DNA of 64,000 nucleotides from an uncultured bacterium (GTDB lineage Bacteria > Verrucomicrobiota > Kiritimatiellia > CAIVKH01), in contig CALGMT010000013.1 of assembly GCA_937958885.1 (NCBI GenBank), forward strand, positions 1 through 64,000, written 5' to 3'. The notes beneath the pieces were generated by a model. The model saw only the letters and a program-made list of their open reading frames with translations, was not told the DNA's origin and did not search any database. Both the position numbers and the translations under genes were made by a program. Each line of letters starts with the position of its first letter. Positions within the stretch are counted from its first letter, which is position 1. Positions 18,322-27,845 of the stretch are shown here, one piece after another.

Positions 18322-19392
18322 ATGAAAGTATTGTTTATCACCAAGGACAGCGATCTGCCGGAGGCGCACTTAATTGCAGGTTTGGCCGCCGCCGGATTCG
18401 AAGTGCGCGTGCTCGGCAATCTGCTGCCGCCAATCGCGCGCATGTTCGACGAGCGCGGCGTCGACCGCGAAGGACTGACGATTCGATCCCGCCTCGACCG
18501 CGAGGCCATCCGGCGCGTTCGCGCGGCGGTGCGCGCGTTCACGCCCGATATCGTACAATGTTTCACCTCCCGCGCATTGACGTGCGCGATTCGAGCGCGC
18601 CTGCCGCGCAGTGTGCGCCTGGTCGGCTATCGCGGCGCGATCGGACGCTTGACCCGGGTTGATCCATCCAATCTGTTCGGTGTGCTCCATATCCGCGTGA
18701 ACGCCATTCTTTGCCTGTCGGACTCCATTCGAAACGCGCTCCGCGCCGCAGGCGTGCCGTCGAGAAAGTTGTTCAAAGTTTACAAAGGGCATCATCCGGA
18801 CTGGTACCGAAGCGCGGCGAACCGGCCTTCGCGTCCCGCGGGCGATACGACATTTGTCGTGGGCTTCATCGGCAATATGCGGCGCGTGAAAGGCGCGCAT
18901 GTGCTGCTGGAGGCGCTGCGCTTGATCAATCCCAGTATTCCGATTCGCGCCGTGCTGGTGGGCGAGGTGCTCGACTCGCGTGTGCGAATCATGCTGCGGG
19001 CCCCGGATCTGGCCGGACGTATTGAGGTGCGCGGATTTCAGCAGAATGCCGCCGCGATGATTCCCGAGTTCGACCTGCTCGTGGTGCCGTCGCTGGAGGG
19101 AGAGGGGCTTTCCAAAGCTGCCATTGAGGCCATGGCGCAGCGCGTGCCGGTCGTGGCGAGCGCATCCGGCGGACTGGTGGAATTGATTGAAGATGGCGTC
19201 TCCGGCCGTTTGGTTCCGCCGGGCGACGCGGCGGCGCTGGCGAAGGCGCTGGAGGAGGCGTGGCGTAATCCGGACGCGCGCGCGCGGCATGCCGAGTCGG
19301 CATACGCGCGGATGCTGACGACTTTTCACATCGACCGGACTGTCGAACAGGTAGCGGAGATCTACCGGTCGTTGGTCAACGAGGCTCGATAA
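18322..19392 (+). CDS. Glycosyltransferase family 4
   Basis: VVGFIGNMRRVKGAHVLLEALRL, VVPSLEGEGLSKAAIEAMAQRVPVVASASGGLVELIEDGVSGRLVPPGD. Confidence 0.9.
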   Translation: MKVLFITKDSDLPEAHLIAGLAAAGFEVRVLGNLLPPIARMFDERGVDREGLTIRSRLDREAIRRVRAAVRAFTPDIVQCFTSRALTCAIRARLPRSVRLVGYRGAIGRLTRVDPSNLFGVLHIRVNAILCLSDSIRNALRAAGVPSRKLFKVYKGHHPDWYRSAANRPSRPAGDTTFVVGFIGNMRRVKGAHVLLEALRLINPSIPIRAVLVGEVLDSRVRIMLRAPDLAGRIEVRGFQQNAAAMIPEFDLLVVPSLEGEGLSKAAIEAMAQRVPVVASASGGLVELIEDGVSGRLVPPGDAAALAKALEEAWRNPDARARHAESAYARMLTTFHIDRTVEQVAEIYRSLVNEAR

Positions 19393-21041
19393 AGACGGCG
19401 CGGCAAATTGCCGTCATCGAACTCCAGCACGGGGCGCCATCCGGCCTCTTCCAGTTCGCGGTTCAACCCGTCGTGGCGCGCGGCCATGAGAAATCCGGAA
19501 GGCGGTCCGTCTGCTCGCGTCCACAAGGGGATGATGCGCCGCGCATACATCAACATTTTGCCGTCCGGCACTTCGGCATAGTCGGGCAATTCCGGCGACT
19601 CGGCATATCTCAACGGATCGCTCTTCACGATGCGCATCACCTGCTCCACCTCGGCGCGACGCTGATAGCGACCGTGGTGCGTGTGCGAATAGTCGAACAA
19701 CAAGGGCGTGGACGCCAGCGTCATCCAAGCCGCCGTCAAAGCGGCCATCGATTCGAGCGCATCCTTCCGCGCCGCGCGCAGGACAGCGCGCGCGACATAT
19801 ACAAGCAGCGCGGCGAGCAGAGCCAGACTCCAAGGCGGCAAAAGGGCGATTTCAGGTCGCTTCAGCGCCCCGATCTCCAGCAGCCACGGATGCAGGAGGC
19901 CGAAAACGCCGATCAAGGCGGATGCCGCGACGAGAATCCCGCCGTGTATCCGTGCGAGTCGCGGCAGCCATGGCGCGCGCGTGCGCGCGCCAATGGACAG
20001 AATCGCGGACGCCATCAAAAGACCCGCTGCGGGTAGGATCGGGACGATGTAGCGCTGCTGCTTGGCCGCCGGGATGGACATGATGATGAAAATCGCGAGA
20101 AACCAGCCCGCGCCGATCCGGATGGCAGGCGAACCCCAATCGAGCCGCCGCCGAATCGCATGGGCCCAGAAGGCGGGCAACCAGAGCGACCACGGCGCGA
20201 CCAGCGATACGAGTCCGAAATAATACCACGGAGGCTGGAACTCGGAGCGCGCCGCTTTGTATTCGACGCCGAGCACGCGCGCCGCGGCCGGGATCTCGCG
20301 CAATACATGGAGATACCACGGCGCCGTGAGCGCCGCGGCTCCAAGCAGCGCCAGCGCTAGTCCTGGAAGCTGCGTCCGCCAACTGCGCATGCACGCAATG
20401 AAGCAGAGAGCGGGAATTAACGTCATTACGAGAGAGATCGGGCCTTTCGTGAGATAAGCAGCAGCGCTCGCCAGTCCGAACACGGTCCAGCCGATCGTTC
20501 GGGTGCGCAGCGGCGGAGTTCTCTGTTCATTCGGTCGAATGGCATGCAGCGCGCCGGCTGCTGCACAAGTGGAAAAAACGAGCAAATAGGTGTCGTAGGT
20601 GGCAATCCGCGCGGTGCGGAGAAATAGCAGGCTCGTGCCCACCACCACGGCAGCGAGCCAGCCGAATCGCTCGTCATATAATCGCGCGCCGATACTCCAA
20701 ACGGCAAATAGCGCGAGAAATGTCAGGCCCGCAGCGGCCATGCGCGCGCGCATCACCAACTCGTCAACGTTCGCTGTGGCGGGATCGATGCCGCTCCACA
20801 AGATCGCGTTAATCCAAACGGTCAGCGGCGGTTTGTTCACGCGCGGCGCGCCGTTCCACGAGGGGATGAGCCACGCGTCCGGATCGGACTGCATCCGCAT
20901 CCAGGTCTCCTGCGAGGAGGCGAGCGTCATCACTTCCATGTGGTATTCACAATCCGCCGCGCCCAGTCCGGCCAAAAGCGGCGGCATGACGAGCAGGATC
21001 AGAAGCGCGGTGCGCGCCAGGAATGAATTCGGAACTTCCAT
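19362..21041 (-). CDS. GT39 / ArnT-like polyprenyl-phosphate-sugar glycosyltransferase
   Basis: NGAPRVNKPPLTVWINA, RLYDERFGWLAAVVVGTSLLFLRTARIATYDTYLL, AAYLTKGPISLVMTLIP, multi-TM. Confidence 0.85.
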   Translation of the reverse strand: MEVPNSFLARTALLILLVMPPLLAGLGAADCEYHMEVMTLASSQETWMRMQSDPDAWLIPSWNGAPRVNKPPLTVWINAILWSGIDPATANVDELVMRARMAAAGLTFLALFAVWSIGARLYDERFGWLAAVVVGTSLLFLRTARIATYDTYLLVFSTCAAAGALHAIRPNEQRTPPLRTRTIGWTVFGLASAAAYLTKGPISLVMTLIPALCFIACMRSWRTQLPGLALALLGAAALTAPWYLHVLREIPAAARVLGVEYKAARSEFQPPWYYFGLVSLVAPWSLWLPAFWAHAIRRRLDWGSPAIRIGAGWFLAIFIIMSIPAAKQQRYIVPILPAAGLLMASAILSIGARTRAPWLPRLARIHGGILVAASALIGVFGLLHPWLLEIGALKRPEIALLPPWSLALLAALLVYVARAVLRAARKDALESMAALTAAWMTLASTPLLFDYSHTHHGRYQRRAEVEQVMRIVKSDPLRYAESPELPDYAEVPDGKMLMYARRIIPLWTRADGPPSGFLMAARHDGLNRELEEAGWRPVLEFDDGNLPRRLYRASLTNDR

Positions 21042-21141
21042 ATCGCGCCGCCGTTATAGCCGGAAAGGGGAAAAAAACGAGCGCGCTTGCGACAGTCATT
21101 TCTTCGTTTTACACCGCCGCCTGGTGCGGCATGCTCGACGC

Positions 21142-22767
21142 GTGGAAAACAACCGGGTCATTCGCTCAGCCTTCAAGGTCGGCGGGTTCACCTCCTTGAG
21201 CCGCGTGCTAGGGCTCATTCGCGATGTGCTGACCGCGAATGTGTTCGGCGTCAGCGCGGTGATGTCGGACTTCGTCGTCGCGTTCCGGCTGCCCAACTTG
21301 TTCCGCGCGCTATTTGGCGAGGGCGCGCTCTCGTCGGCCTTTGTGCCGGTGTTTATGGCAACCCGGAAGGAGGAGGGCGTCGCGGCCGCGTGGATGGTCG
21401 CGCGCAAGACGGCCACCCTCGTCGCGACATTTTTGCTGCTGCTCGTGATCGCGCTGATTCTGGCGACCATCGCGATCGAGCGGCTGAATCCCGACCTCGC
21501 CGCGCGCGCGCCGCATCTGCTCCCGCTGATGCGGATCATGATGCCGTACATCCTGTTCATCTGCCTGGCGGGGTTGTGCATGGCGATGCTGAACGCGTGC
21601 CATCGCTTCTCGCTGCCCGCTTTTACGCCGAGTCTGCTGAATATCGTGTGGATCGGTTTTGTGCTGCTGGTCTGCCCGCGCCTCGGCGCGGCGCCCGAGC
21701 AACAAATCTACGGCGTCGCTGCGGCGGTTTTTGTCGCGGGCTTGGTCCAGATGGGCGTCCAGCTCCCGGCGCTGATTCGGCTCGGCTTTCGGCCGGGGTT
21801 CACCTGGGATCTCGCCGACGCGCGCGTACGGCGCGTGTTCGCGCTGATGGGGCCGACCGCGCTCGGCCAGTCCGTTACGCAGGTGAACGTGATGGTCAAC
21901 GCCCTGCTGGCCCGCTGGGCGGCGCCGTGGGCGCCGGCCTCGCTGTTTTATGCGGAGCGCCTGCTCTACTTTCCGCAGGGCTTGCTCGCCACGGCGATGA
22001 GCACGGTGCTGCTGCCCGTCTTCTCCGGCCACGCGGCGCGCGGCGACACGGCGGAACTGCGGAACACGCTCAACCACGCGCTGCGCACCCTGCTGTTTGT
22101 GATGATCCCCGCGTCGGTCGGCTTGCTCGTGCTGGCCGGACCGATCGTCGGCATGATTTTCGGATCGGGCCGTTTCGACGCGGCCGCGGTTTCGCACACC
22201 GCGATCGCGCTTCGCTTCTACGCGCCGGGACTGATGGTGTTCTGCCTCGCGAAGGTTTTTGTGCCGGCCTTCTACGCGCTGCAGGACACGCGCACGCCGT
22301 TCCGCATCGGACTTCGCGCGGTTGCCTTGAACTTCGCGCTCAACGTCGTGTTCGTGCTCACCTGGCCGTTGGACTACAAGCACGCGGGACTCGCGTTCGC
22401 GACCGTGCTGTCCGAGGGCATGAACGGGATCACGCTCGCTGTGCTGTTGCGCCGCCGCCTCGGCGCGATGGGCTGGCCGGAGATCTTCGCCGCCGCCGCG
22501 CGCGCGCTGGCGTGTTCCGCGGTAATGGCGCTCGCCCTGCTGGCCGCGCATCCGCTCCTCGTTCGCGGGTTGCACGCGGCGGCGTTGCCCGGCAAAGCGG
22601 TCGAAATCGGATCGGTATTCGGCGCCATTGCGGCGGGCATGGCCGTCTATTTTGCCGCCGCGCGCGTCGCCCGCGCCCCGGAACTGGGCTTCGCGATCGA
22701 CGCGATTCGGAAACGGCGATCAGCGGCGGCGATGCGAGAAAAAAGTCCACAAGCCGGCGGTGGCTGA
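21142..22767 (+). CDS. murJ: Lipid II flippase MurJ
   Basis: GTG start; VIRSAFKVGGFTSLSRVLGLIRDVLTANVFG, FVVAFRLPNLFRALFGEGALSSAFVPVF, FYALQDTRTPFRIGL. Confidence 0.92.
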   Translation: MENNRVIRSAFKVGGFTSLSRVLGLIRDVLTANVFGVSAVMSDFVVAFRLPNLFRALFGEGALSSAFVPVFMATRKEEGVAAAWMVARKTATLVATFLLLLVIALILATIAIERLNPDLAARAPHLLPLMRIMMPYILFICLAGLCMAMLNACHRFSLPAFTPSLLNIVWIGFVLLVCPRLGAAPEQQIYGVAAAVFVAGLVQMGVQLPALIRLGFRPGFTWDLADARVRRVFALMGPTALGQSVTQVNVMVNALLARWAAPWAPASLFYAERLLYFPQGLLATAMSTVLLPVFSGHAARGDTAELRNTLNHALRTLLFVMIPASVGLLVLAGPIVGMIFGSGRFDAAAVSHTAIALRFYAPGLMVFCLAKVFVPAFYALQDTRTPFRIGLRAVALNFALNVVFVLTWPLDYKHAGLAFATVLSEGMNGITLAVLLRRRLGAMGWPEIFAAAARALACSAVMALALLAAHPLLVRGLHAAALPGKAVEIGSVFGAIAAGMAVYFAAARVARAPELGFAIDAIRKRRSAAAMREKSPQAGGG

Positions 22768-23586
22768 TACCCGGTCGCACGTCTGACCAACGATGGACTC
22801 GGGCAGCAGGCGATGCCCGCCCGGCCATACATGCCCGCATTGCTCGACGGCCACAAAGTGTACCTCGCGCGGATCACCGGACTCGCCCCAAATTTCCCAT
22901 GTCGCTCCGTCACGTCGCTCCACGCGTGGCGATGACGTGATGCCATTGCGACGCGCCCACGCCTCTGCCGACTGGCGCGCGGGCGGACGCCATTCGGCCT
23001 TGCCCCACGGAAGCTCCACCATGCCGCCGTCGAACGGACTCAGCGGGTCGTTGCGTCCGAAATAGTGGGCGAGAGGAACAGGCGTGCCTACTGCGTCGCC
23101 GCCGGAGCGAAAATGCCCGGCAACCGTGCCGATGGCAGCGAGGCGATGCCCTGATTCTGCTGCGAAGCGAAAGGTCATCGAAGCGCCATTCGAGAACCCG
23201 CACATGTAGATCCGCGCGGGGTCCGCGCCGCGATTGATGAGGTCGTCCAACACGGTGTGTAGAAACGCGACATCGTCCACCGCCGGGCGCTCCGCGTCCG
23301 AGCTGCCGATACCGGCGTTCCACATCTGCGGATTGTCCAGAAAATGTAGCGGGCCCGTCGGATTGATCCGCGTCGCCTCCGGATACGCCGCGAGAAATCC
23401 GTGCGCATCGGCGCATGCGCTCCATCCCGTGCTTTTCATCGCCGTCCACGGCGTGCCGCCGCGTCCGTCGAGCATGATGACGGCGGGATGCCGCGCGTTC
23501 GGCGCGCACGCGGGCGGACGGTGCAGCACGTAGCGCCGCCGCCCTTCCTTCGTTTCGACGTAGATCACTTCGTCGTTCGCGCTCAT
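22720..23586 (-). CDS. PHB-depolymerase / CE1-like esterase
   Basis: AVIMLDGRGGTPWTAM, IYMCGFSNGASMTFRFAAES (G-x-S-x-G), CGHVWPGG. Confidence 0.85.
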   Translation of the reverse strand: MSANDEVIYVETKEGRRRYVLHRPPACAPNARHPAVIMLDGRGGTPWTAMKSTGWSACADAHGFLAAYPEATRINPTGPLHFLDNPQMWNAGIGSSDAERPAVDDVAFLHTVLDDLINRGADPARIYMCGFSNGASMTFRFAAESGHRLAAIGTVAGHFRSGGDAVGTPVPLAHYFGRNDPLSPFDGGMVELPWGKAEWRPPARQSAEAWARRNGITSSPRVERRDGATWEIWGESGDPREVHFVAVEQCGHVWPGGHRLLPESIVGQTCDRVSATAGLWTFFSHRRR

Positions 23587-23834
23587 GACCGGGCGAAAAA
23601 ATGCCAGAGCGCGAGCGCAACCGCAATGACACCCTCGATCACAGCGATCCACCCAAGCCGACGCGGCGGGATGATGGGGGCGAACCGCCGCGCGTTCCAG
23701 AGCCCGATTCCCGCATCCAACAACAGAACAATCGCCACCCAAATTCGCCAACTTTGCATACCGGTCCAATCCTTTGCACGAAGCCGATCGAGCTCTAACA
23801 ATCTTCTAGCCTGGGTGAAATAGTGCGCGAACAC
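23583..23834 (-). CDS. Small membrane protein of unknown function
   Basis: 83 aa with two hydrophobic segments; 4-nt overlap with the downstream esterase. Confidence 0.5.
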   Translation of the reverse strand: MFAHYFTQARRLLELDRLRAKDWTGMQSWRIWVAIVLLLDAGIGLWNARRFAPIIPPRRLGWIAVIEGVIAVALALWHFFARS

Positions 23835-23878
23835 GACAAAACAATAGATGACGCATTATCACGGGAGGATTTTTTCCT

Positions 23879-24631
23879 ATGTCTACTAGAACTATCAAAT
23901 TCTATCTCATCGCTACGTTGCTTTCTGCAGCTTCTATCACGCGCGGTGACATTGTTGCTCAATGGACGTTCGAAAACACGAACAACTTGCTTGCCGCCAT
24001 CGGTTCCGGAGTTGCCTCGAATGTCGGAGGCACCACCACGGCGTTCGCAGGTGGGCAGAACAGTACGTACGCCTGGAATACGTCCCAGTATCCTGCGCAG
24101 GGTAATGGATCCGGCACTGCCGGCGTTTCGTTCTACGTGGATACGACAGGCTATCAGGACATCATCTTTTCATACAACCATCGCGCGTCGGGGGCCGCCT
24201 CGCGCTGGGCGCAAATCGACTACACGCTCGACGGCGGCGCGAACTGGGTGACGGGTTACTGGACCAACAGCGGGGCGCTCTCTCCCCACGACACCTTTTA
24301 CTCCAATAACGTCAGCTTCGTTTCCGTGACCGGCGCGAACAACAATCCCAATTTCGGCGTGCGCGTGGTGTCCATTTTCTCGCCGGTGCCATTCGATCAA
24401 AATGCCACGCTGCCCGATTACGGCGCGAATGAAGCCTATATGCGCGCGAACGCGCAGGCGAGCTATACGCCGGGCGGCGGAACCGGCACCGGCGACTACA
24501 GCTCGAATGGCACGTGGCGCTTTGACAATGTGACCTTTAACGGCAGCGTGGTTCCCGAGCCGGGCACGGCGCTGCTCTTCCTCGGCGGTCTGGCGCTTTG
24601 CGGCTGGGCGCGGCGGCGCAGCCAGAACTGA
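23879..24631 (+). CDS. PEP-CTERM sorting domain-containing secreted protein
   Basis: Signal peptide; C-terminus VVPEPGTALLFLGGLALCGWARRRSQN. Confidence 0.9.
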   Translation: MSTRTIKFYLIATLLSAASITRGDIVAQWTFENTNNLLAAIGSGVASNVGGTTTAFAGGQNSTYAWNTSQYPAQGNGSGTAGVSFYVDTTGYQDIIFSYNHRASGAASRWAQIDYTLDGGANWVTGYWTNSGALSPHDTFYSNNVSFVSVTGANNNPNFGVRVVSIFSPVPFDQNATLPDYGANEAYMRANAQASYTPGGGTGTGDYSSNGTWRFDNVTFNGSVVPEPGTALLFLGGLALCGWARRRSQN

Positions 24632-24655
24632 TTCCCATTTCGAGAGGATCGTCGG

Positions 24656-25417
24656 ATGGATGCCCCAACCAAGGGCTATCGCGGATTCACGCTGATCGAG
24701 CTGCTGGTGGTCATTGCGATCATCAGCGTGCTCGCGGCGTTAATCTTTCCGACCGTCGGCGCTGCGCTGGCGCGCGGACGCGCGACCTCCAGTCTGTCGA
24801 ATTTGCGCCAGTGGGGCATGGCGATTCACCTTGCGCTGGCGGATCGGGACGACCAGCTCCTGCCGTGGGATGGACCCGACAACGTGTCGGGCGCTATGAC
24901 CAACATGACGTGGTGGGCCAACATGCTGCCTCCGTATGTCGGCCAAAAGACGTATCTCGACATCAACAAGGATTCGATGGGCCAGAAAGTGCCGCTCCCG
25001 CCTGAGAAAAGCATTTTCATCGATTCCTACGCCAAGCGTCCCGCCAACGCCCCGCACAAATCGGGACAATTCTCGTTCTTCTTTTGCTATGTCATCAACT
25101 CCAAGTTGAACCAATCGCTACCGCCCGGCCAGCGCGTATGGATCGGCAGCATCCCGCGTCCGTCCCAAACGGCGGTCATGGTCGAGATGCGTACTGTTCC
25201 CGAAGAGCTGCCCGCCGGCGACCCGCACCGCAGCGCATCGCTCGATCGGGCGAAGGCCGATTGGCAGCGTTTCGCTGCGCGCCATCGCAACGGCGGTCAT
25301 ATTGCGATGGCCGACGGCTCCGCGCGCCACTTTGAAAACAAGTATGTCACGACCCCCGTGGGCGGAAACTACAACAAGGACGACATCGTCTGGAACCCGC
25401 TCGGAACAGCCAATTAA
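24656..25417 (+). CDS. Type II secretion pseudopilin-like protein
   Basis: N-terminal [24 protein letters not shown] prepilin motif; C-terminal [23 protein letters not shown]. Confidence 0.9.
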   Translation: MDAPTKGYRGFTLIELLVVIAIISVLAALIFPTVGAALARGRATSSLSNLRQWGMAIHLALADRDDQLLPWDGPDNVSGAMTNMTWWANMLPPYVGQKTYLDINKDSMGQKVPLPPEKSIFIDSYAKRPANAPHKSGQFSFFFCYVINSKLNQSLPPGQRVWIGSIPRPSQTAVMVEMRTVPEELPAGDPHRSASLDRAKADWQRFAARHRNGGHIAMADGSARHFENKYVTTPVGGNYNKDDIVWNPLGTAN

Positions 25418-25432
25418 CAAGGAGCTCCCGCT

Positions 25433-27838
25433 ATGAAACGCCTCGCCCTCATCCTCGCCCTTTCAATGGTCGGCCTGTCGGCCCGTTCCGCGACGATTAC
25501 CGAGTGGAATTTTGATGCCACGAACCTGGTTGCCAACATTGGAAGCGGAACTGCGACGAATATCGGCGGGACTTCGACGGCCTTCGCGTCCGGCAATCCG
25601 GGGCAGGGCTGGAACACGTCATCGTATCAACCGCAGTTCACCAACTCCGGAACGGCCGGCGTCGTGTTCTATGTGAGCACCGTGGGCTTTTCAAATATTG
25701 CCGTTCGCTTCGACCACCGCGCCTCGGGCACCGCGTCGCGCTGGGCCCGATTGGAATACACGACGGACGGCGGCGGAACCTGGGTACCGTTCTGGACCAA
25801 TAACGGCGCCCTCTCGCCGCACGACACCTTCGTGAGTTTCACCAATATTTCGTTCGCCGCCGTGCCATCGGTGAATGACAATAGCGAATTCGGGTTCCGC
25901 ATCGTTTCCATCTTCTCGCCGGTCCCGTTCACCGATGAGTTCGCGGGCAGCCAGCCGGCGGATACCGCATATCACCGCGCGCGGGTCAGCGGCGGCTCCA
26001 CATATGGAACAGCCGGCACTTGGCGCTTCGACAACGTGCGGATCACGGGCGATGCGATTTCCTCCGGTCCCTCCCTCTACGCCACCAACAGCGCAGTTCT
26101 CATCAACGAGGTGCTCGCCAATCCGATCGGCACCGACGACTCGCGCGAATATATCGAACTCATCGGCCCGCCCGGCGCGTCGCTCAATGGGTTGACGATT
26201 CTCGAGGTTAGCGGCAACGGCACCAACATCGGGAAAGTCTTCCTGGCGCGCGATCTCACCGGCGCGTCGCTCGGCGCGAACGGCCTGCTGCTGATCGGAG
26301 AAAACTACCAAAGCTTCTGGCCCGCCTGGACTTCTGTGCCGCCGGCGACCGCGCTGCTCGATATGAACCACCCGCGCGGCCGGATCGACAATGACACGAC
26401 GACCTTCCTGCTGGTCACCAACTTCACCGGCGCCGCATTCGATGACCTCGATACGAACGACGACGGCACGTTCGACACGACGCCGTTCGACCTGATCCTC
26501 GACAGCGTCGGCTGGCTCGACGGTTCTACGGGCGATCGCGTCTATTCGCCCGCGTCACTGACGCAGTCCTCCGGCACGCCGGATGCCGCGACCCGCATCC
26601 CGACCAACGGCGCGCCGAACGCGCTCGCCGCCTGGTACAACGGCGACCTGATGACCAATGTTATGGACACCGCCGGCATCACCTACAATCCATTCAAAGC
26701 GTCCGTCCTTCCGCTGGGCGCAAAGTTGACGCCCGGCGAAACCAATCACTGGAGCACCGCAAGGCAGCCGCCGCTCATCGCGCCGCTGGCCGATCGCGTG
26801 GTCAAACTCAGCAATACCGTGGTCGTTTCCGTCAATGCGCTGGCGACGGACGGCGATCCTGTCACGCTCGCGCTACAAAGCGGGCCGTCGGGCGCATCGT
26901 TCGGCTCGACTGGAACCGTCGGCGCGATGACGTGGTTCGCGGCTCCGACCGGCGTGTACACCGCCGTCTTCACGGCGACGGACGTCGATGGCGTTTCGAC
27001 CGCCTCCATGCAGATCATTGTGCAGACCGCCGCGGTCGCCACGATTCGCATCACGGAGGCTATGTCCAAGAGCCAGCATCCGGCGAATCGCGATTGGTTC
27101 GAGATCTACAACTACGGCAATGAGCCGGTCGATCTAACCGACCTCTCGTGGGACGACGACAGCAACCTCCCCGGCAGTGCGCACTTCAATGGCTATATAA
27201 TTCCGCCGGGCGGCACCTACGTGATTTCCGCGCGCCTGGTGGGTACGGAGGACATCTTCCGCCAGGAGTGGGGACTTCCCGCCACGGCGGCGGTGTGGTG
27301 CGCCGGCAGCGCCGTGTTTCAAAACTTCAGCTCCGCAGGCGACATGATTTACATCTACGACGCCTACGGCCTCGAAATCACCAGCGTCGTAATTCCTCCG
27401 GCGACAGTCGGCTTCTCCTTCGAATGGGCGGGCGACGGGTCCAGCCTCGGCTTGAGCGTCGCCGGCGAAAACGGCGCGTATGTCGCGCCCGACGACGGCA
27501 CGGGCAACCCCGGCATCGATGTCGCGTCGCCGGGTTTCGCATTGCCGGCGCATCCGACCAACGACAGCGACGGCGACGGCATGACCGATCTGGAAGAGTG
27601 GATCGCCGGCACCGATCCCAACGATCCGAACGATTACTTCCGTTGGTACGGCGTCGGCGGCGTCCCCTCCGTCGGCTTGGTCAGCGGCCGCTGGTATGAA
27701 GTCCAGAGTACGACGAATCTTCCGTCCGGCGCGTGGAATACCGTGACCAATTTCATCGCGCCGTCTAATCTCCTGTGGCAATCGGTCGGCGGGACGAACA
27801 ACCTGGAAATGCTACGTATTCGCGTCTCCCGGCCGTAA
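25433..27838 (+). CDS. Secreted protein with lamin-tail-like (LTD) domains and an N-terminal domain paralogous to the PEP-CTERM protein
   Basis: VLINEVLANPIGTDDSREYIELIGPPGASLNGL and RITEAMSKSQHPANRDWFEIYNYGNEPVDLTDLSW; Ca-binding type DSDGDGMTDLEEWIAGTDPNDPND. Confidence 0.85.
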   Translation: MKRLALILALSMVGLSARSATITEWNFDATNLVANIGSGTATNIGGTSTAFASGNPGQGWNTSSYQPQFTNSGTAGVVFYVSTVGFSNIAVRFDHRASGTASRWARLEYTTDGGGTWVPFWTNNGALSPHDTFVSFTNISFAAVPSVNDNSEFGFRIVSIFSPVPFTDEFAGSQPADTAYHRARVSGGSTYGTAGTWRFDNVRITGDAISSGPSLYATNSAVLINEVLANPIGTDDSREYIELIGPPGASLNGLTILEVSGNGTNIGKVFLARDLTGASLGANGLLLIGENYQSFWPAWTSVPPATALLDMNHPRGRIDNDTTTFLLVTNFTGAAFDDLDTNDDGTFDTTPFDLILDSVGWLDGSTGDRVYSPASLTQSSGTPDAATRIPTNGAPNALAAWYNGDLMTNVMDTAGITYNPFKASVLPLGAKLTPGETNHWSTARQPPLIAPLADRVVKLSNTVVVSVNALATDGDPVTLALQSGPSGASFGSTGTVGAMTWFAAPTGVYTAVFTATDVDGVSTASMQIIVQTAAVATIRITEAMSKSQHPANRDWFEIYNYGNEPVDLTDLSWDDDSNLPGSAHFNGYIIPPGGTYVISARLVGTEDIFRQEWGLPATAAVWCAGSAVFQNFSSAGDMIYIYDAYGLEITSVVIPPATVGFSFEWAGDGSSLGLSVAGENGAYVAPDDGTGNPGIDVASPGFALPAHPTNDSDGDGMTDLEEWIAGTDPNDPNDYFRWYGVGGVPSVGLVSGRWYEVQSTTNLPSGAWNTVTNFIAPSNLLWQSVGGTNNLEMLRIRVSRP

Positions 27839-27845
27839 CGTCGGG

